Shown one piece after another: positions 60,626-64,000 of a stretch of 64,000 nucleotides of DNA; positions within the stretch are counted from its first letter, which is position 1; each line of letters starts with the position of its first letter. The notes beneath the pieces were generated by a model. The model was not told where the DNA came from. It ran no database searches and worked only from the letters and a program-made list of their open reading frames with translations. The position numbers and the translations under genes are program-made. The DNA is from Atrichornis clamosus (Eukaryota; Chordata; Aves; Passeriformes; Menuridae), in contig WBMZ01009006.1 of assembly GCA_013400975.1 (NCBI GenBank), positions 124,001 through 188,000 of the forward strand, in the 5' to 3' direction.

Positions 60626-62142
60626 ACAGGTGACTGTGCATCAAGGTAGAGAGATTGGCTTGTGATGTTTTTAGGACCCTTTGGTTTCTATTTTAAGACT
60701 CTTTGAAAATGTTCACTTTGAATGCTGGCATCAACCTTGCTTTCCCCTAAAAATGATGTTTGAGAGATGCAATCAAAAAAAAAGAAGAAATGCTTCAGGT
60801 ATATTTCCTGATATGTGTGTTCACTGCCACTGTTCTGCAGGATGAAATCACCAGACCTTTGCCTTCTGAGCTTCAGTGAGAGCCTGTGTCATAGCAAGGG
60901 TTACATTGGCATCAATTCAAAGACAATTTTTATCAGAGAAAACTAAAAGTTTTATTGTGACTTAAAGCCTGTTAACATTTGCTCTTATAAAGTCCCAAGC
61001 ATCTGGGCAACATTTACCTAGAGAGGAGGCATAAGCTGATTTAGGTAAAACAAGAGACACTGTGTGGGACTTCGATTGAATGTGATAGCTCAGATTTCCA
61101 TTGTGCAGATTGTCTTCAAATGTGTTGGTGGTAAAGAGATGTGCTGAGATCTTAAGGGAATACTTTTAAGCACTATCTTGAAGTAATTGAATTAAATCAC
61201 TCCTCCACACACCAAGTTTTTACAGAGAGAGCTAACAATAAATACACAAATATCTATATAAGGACTTCATTAAGATCACTTACATTTGGAGCTATATTTT
61301 TTTTCAGTCATCTCCAAATGCCACTGATTTTCTACAGCAAGCCTTTCCAACTTCTTGACAACCAGGACAGCAGATTCTGCTAAGGCAGTTTACTTGGGAG
61401 GCTGAATGGTAAAAATACCTTACAGAATTATATACTGGCAGAAAAACTACCTCAGTGGTAGCGGGGACTGTCCCTGTGACCACAGTTCAACCTGGAAGCT
61501 ACCAAGAGAACAGCTTCAGGACAGTGACATGGACTCCATCTTTAGGGATGGGGAACAGAAACAAAGGCTCAGATTCCAAAAGTGTTCATGGGCTCTTCAG
61601 AGCACACCTGCCTTTGCAGATCTGGCTTTATATGACTTTATTGCAGTTAAATGAGAAAGCAGAGCATGGCTGGACCCACTATCCCCCAAGATATCAAAGA
61701 ACAGACAGTTTCAATTAGTCCTGACACAGAAACGGTGATCTCACAGCAACTACAGAAATGTAGCAAAAAGAAGGACAGAGGTCCAGTCTTGGTCCTCTCT
61801 TCCACAAAAGGAAAGACTGTGACTTATTAGACGACATCAGAGGAGCCCCCGAGGATTGGTGTTATTACAACTGACCTAGCCAAATGGGACAATGGACCAC
61901 AGAACAAATGAGAGTGCATCACATTCACTGCTCTAGGAATTTTGTGAGATTTTTAGCTTGGTTAAAAGCAATTTTAGGCAATTATCACTGCCAAATTTGA
62001 AGAGAGTCTGGTCTCCAAAGGAAACTAAACCACTGCCAAGTGGTCTGAAAGCATGACAAGAGTCATGGGTGAGATCCAGCCTGGATGCAAGGCTATGCCC
62101 TGTTTTTCCTCTTAGTCCACCCTAAAGGGCAAGGAAATCAAG
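60626..62142. other. Unique sequence, no gene seen
   Basis: No gene recognised. Two short overlapping plus frames at 61406-61718 are unremarkable. A small MIR-like piece lies at 61536-61585. Confidence 0.4.
61536..61585 (-). mobile_element. Possible MIR-like SINE core, antisense
   Basis: It reads TCCATCTTTAGGGATGGGGA, then ACAGAAACAAAGGCTCAG, close to the antisense MIR core (CCATTTTACAGATGGGGAAAC, then TGAGGCTCAGAG). The flanks do not extend the match. Confidence 0.35.
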
Positions 62143-62714
62143 TGTGTTGGGTTTGCATGGCCAGGATTTGGTAGCGGAGGGAGGGCTACAGGGCTGTCTT
62201 TTGTGAGAAGCTGCCAGAAGCTTCCACTATGTCCGGCAGAGCCAATGCCCTGGCTGCAAAGACGGACCCGCTGCTGGCCAAGGCTAAGCCAATCAGAGAC
62301 AGTGGTAATGCCTCTGTGATAACATATTTAAGAAGGAAAAAAATGTTATTGTGCAGATGTAACTGCAGCCAGGGAGGAGTGACTCTTCTTCCTGAGAAGA
62401 AGCAGGAACAACGTGTGATGAATAACCCCCAGTCCCTGTTTTCCCGTGCCACTGGAGGGGAGGAGGTAGAGCTTGGGTATGAGGGAGAGGTGGAGGAAAG
62501 GTGTTTTTTAAGAATTATTTTACTTCTCATTATCCTGCTCTGATTTTGATTGGTAGTAAATTCAATTAATATCCCCTGTTTTACCCATGTGGTATTTGGT
62601 GAGTGATCTCTCCTGGTCCTCAACCCCTGAATCCTTCGTTGCATTTTCTCTCCTTTGTCCAGTTGTGAGAGAGAGGGATGCCTTTGTGGGTGCCAGAGCC
62701 AGCCTTCTACCCCA
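62143..62714 (+). mobile_element. Solo LTR of an avian endogenous retrovirus
   Basis: The segment starts TGTGTTGGGTTTGCATGG and contains GTGAGAAGCTGCCAGAAGCT and TCCGGCAGAGCCAATGCC. It then has a CCAAT box (62289-62293), a TATA-like CATATTTAAG (62323-62332), an AGTAAA poly(A)-signal variant (62555-62560) after CTGATTTTGATTGG, and a right end with GTGGGTGCCAGAGCCAGCC. I recall this arrangement from a widespread LTR family in neoavian, notably passerine, genomes. No gag, pol or env sequence lies on either side, so it is a solo LTR left by recombination. The terminal bases are decayed and no clear target-site duplication is visible. Open frames inside it on both strands (up to 185 codons) are incidental. 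Confidence 0.7.
62289..62332 (+). promoter_or_regulatory. LTR U3 promoter elements (CCAAT and TATA-like)
   Basis: CCAAT at 62289-62293 is followed about 30 bases later by CATATTTAAG, the usual spacing in a retroviral U3 promoter. The sites look intact, so residual promoter activity is possible. Confidence 0.5.
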
Positions 62715-64000
62715 TGATGTTTTTTTGCTTTAATCCTCTGCATCAGTGCATCTCTTCTGTGCTCAGAATGCTTATGTTTCTGTTTGCTTGTGATGTGAGT
62801 GCTATTGTACCTGGACTGCTAGATGGCTTCCATCAGCACGTGTCTGTTCTGAAATCTGTGAGAGCACAGGATGGCTGAGATGGCATAGAAGAAAGAGGGT
62901 CCTGTGATTTGCCTGGGATCCCTGAAGAATTTTCATTTCCTTGCTCTGCCAGAGATTTCCTGCAGAGTCACAGGCACCTTCTATGGATACCCACTGTACA
63001 GAGCAGGATTCATCTAGTCTAACATCTTACCTTCAAGATGGAATTCTGTCATAAGCTCCCTTTATAGGCTACAGAGAAAGATCACAGGTCCAGACAACAC
63101 TGCAACCCATCTTAAACTGGGTATTTCATTTGGGTGGTTGGACCCATTTTTAGCGTCCCCATTTCTGAGCCTCTCATGAAAAGGGGAAAAATAATTCCCT
63201 GTTATTTCACAGGAGTATTAAATGCAGTAAATATTTTCGAGCCTGCAGATACTAACTGTGACCAAGAACATGGAAGAACCAGAGACAGAAACTTCTGTGA
63301 GAACTTTTGCTCTTTCTTATTCATCCTGATCACCAGAGCTGGACAAATTATTTGCAGCCAAAATTTGGCAATGTTTCTTCATGAAATTTTGGCACATAGA
63401 TATTTTTTATTAACTTGTTCCTTATGCAAACGTATTCAAAACAAAATTGATGAGAACATATTTCAGCCCATGGACTAAACATAAAACTTTCCCCATGACT
63501 AGAGCAAATTAAAAATTTCAAATGTGAAATGAAATGTATTTATTTTTGGCAAGGAAAGGGACAAAACAACAGCATCCTCACACATTTCTATTTGAATAAG
63601 TTGAAACAAAACGTCCAAACATAACTCTTGCAAGAATTCATATGCTCTTCAAAAGCTGGCTAGTAAATCACTTGGTATGACAAAGCAAAGTCAAATAATA
63701 CTGATAATTCTCCCTGCTTGGATGAGCTCAGGCTGACAGGACTTTTACAAGCACATACATTTTTTCATTGCTTATTTCTCTGATTCCATAATTGTAAACA
63801 AAATTCACCCAAGAAATGCTTCTGAAAGAAAAGTAAGCAGAGTACTGAAGATTAGCCTTGCCAATATGCAGGGAGAAAGTCATGAGATCCCATACTAGAG
63901 CAAGAAGACCTCTAAAATCCTGCAAGCACAGGGTCCTCGGTGGGATTAGGAGAGCCAGGGATAGCCTACTAATAGTGGCCTGTCAGGTTTGTGACTGAGA
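62715..64000. other. Unique sequence, no gene seen
   Basis: No gene or repeat recognised. A strong minus-strand splice pair near 63031-63068 brackets a 38-base block with stops in all three frames. Confidence 0.4.

Noticed and set aside
62186..62743. 185-codon minus-strand frame
   Set aside because: It lies almost entirely within the solo LTR, antisense to it, and has no retroviral protein motif.
63031..63068. Minus-strand block with an excellent acceptor and a GTAAGA donor
   Set aside because: All three frames contain stops. It illustrates how often good splice pairs occur by chance here.
1..64000. tRNA, snRNA, known microRNA, telomere-like or CRISPR repeats
   Set aside because: Looked for by eye (GGTTCGAATCC-type B boxes outside SINEs, common microRNA sequences, TTAGGG arrays, spaced identical repeats). 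None was found.

Overview
The window looks like non-coding DNA from a bird: a gene desert or the inside of very large introns. The clade call rests on interspersed repeats recognised by eye. There are several chicken-repeat-1 (CR1) LINE pieces in both orientations, one long old CR1 body, a solo endogenous-retrovirus LTR of a type I associate with neoavian genomes, and a scatter of old MIR-like tRNA-derived SINEs. I see no mammalian Alu or L1. None of the bacterial gene features (operons, ribosome binding sites, CRISPR arrays, insertion sequences) is present. I recognise no complete protein-coding gene, tRNA, rRNA, snRNA or known microRNA. The longest open frames (up to about 210 codons) have no recognisable domains. 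Many lie in GC-rich stretches that are open in several frames at once, or inside repeats.

Layout. 1-3.3 kb: a degenerate tandem array of about 69 bp (390-935), two minus-strand exon-like blocks (994-1085, 1341-1543) and CA microsatellites. 3.3-14.4 kb: an AT-rich tandem repeat near 6.4 kb, exon-like blocks at 7.7, 8.8, 9.45 and 14.3 kb, a CR1 3' end at 12.4 kb and MIR-like SINEs at 9.8 and 13.9 kb. 14-30 kb: mostly unique sequence with a MIR-like SINE at 18.1 kb, an antisense CR1 at 21.4-21.9 kb, CA/TA simple repeats and a 23-nt T run at 28.45 kb. 30-46 kb: a MIR-like SINE at 30.9 kb, regulatory-looking unique sequence at 34.8-36 kb, CR1 pieces at 38.0 and 39.5 kb, a 140-nt pyrimidine tract at 40.0 kb and an antisense MIR at 44.1 kb. 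45.5-46.6 kb: a small CpG-dense block running into an AT-rich block that carries two identical TATTAATCA motifs. 46.6-59 kb: unique sequence. 59.2-60.6 kb: a decayed but collinear CR1 reverse-transcriptase region. 62.1-62.7 kb: a solo LTR with CCAAT, TATA-like and poly(A)-signal landmarks.

The sequence does not show genes working together. The best biological leads are the CpG/AT-rich block at 45.9-46.2 kb, several non-repetitive blocks rich in homeodomain-type motifs that could be conserved enhancers, and a few exon-like open segments with strong splice signals. A 64-kb window is expected to yield a few such splice-site pairs per strand by chance, so each exon is offered at low confidence. 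I found no convincing new system.
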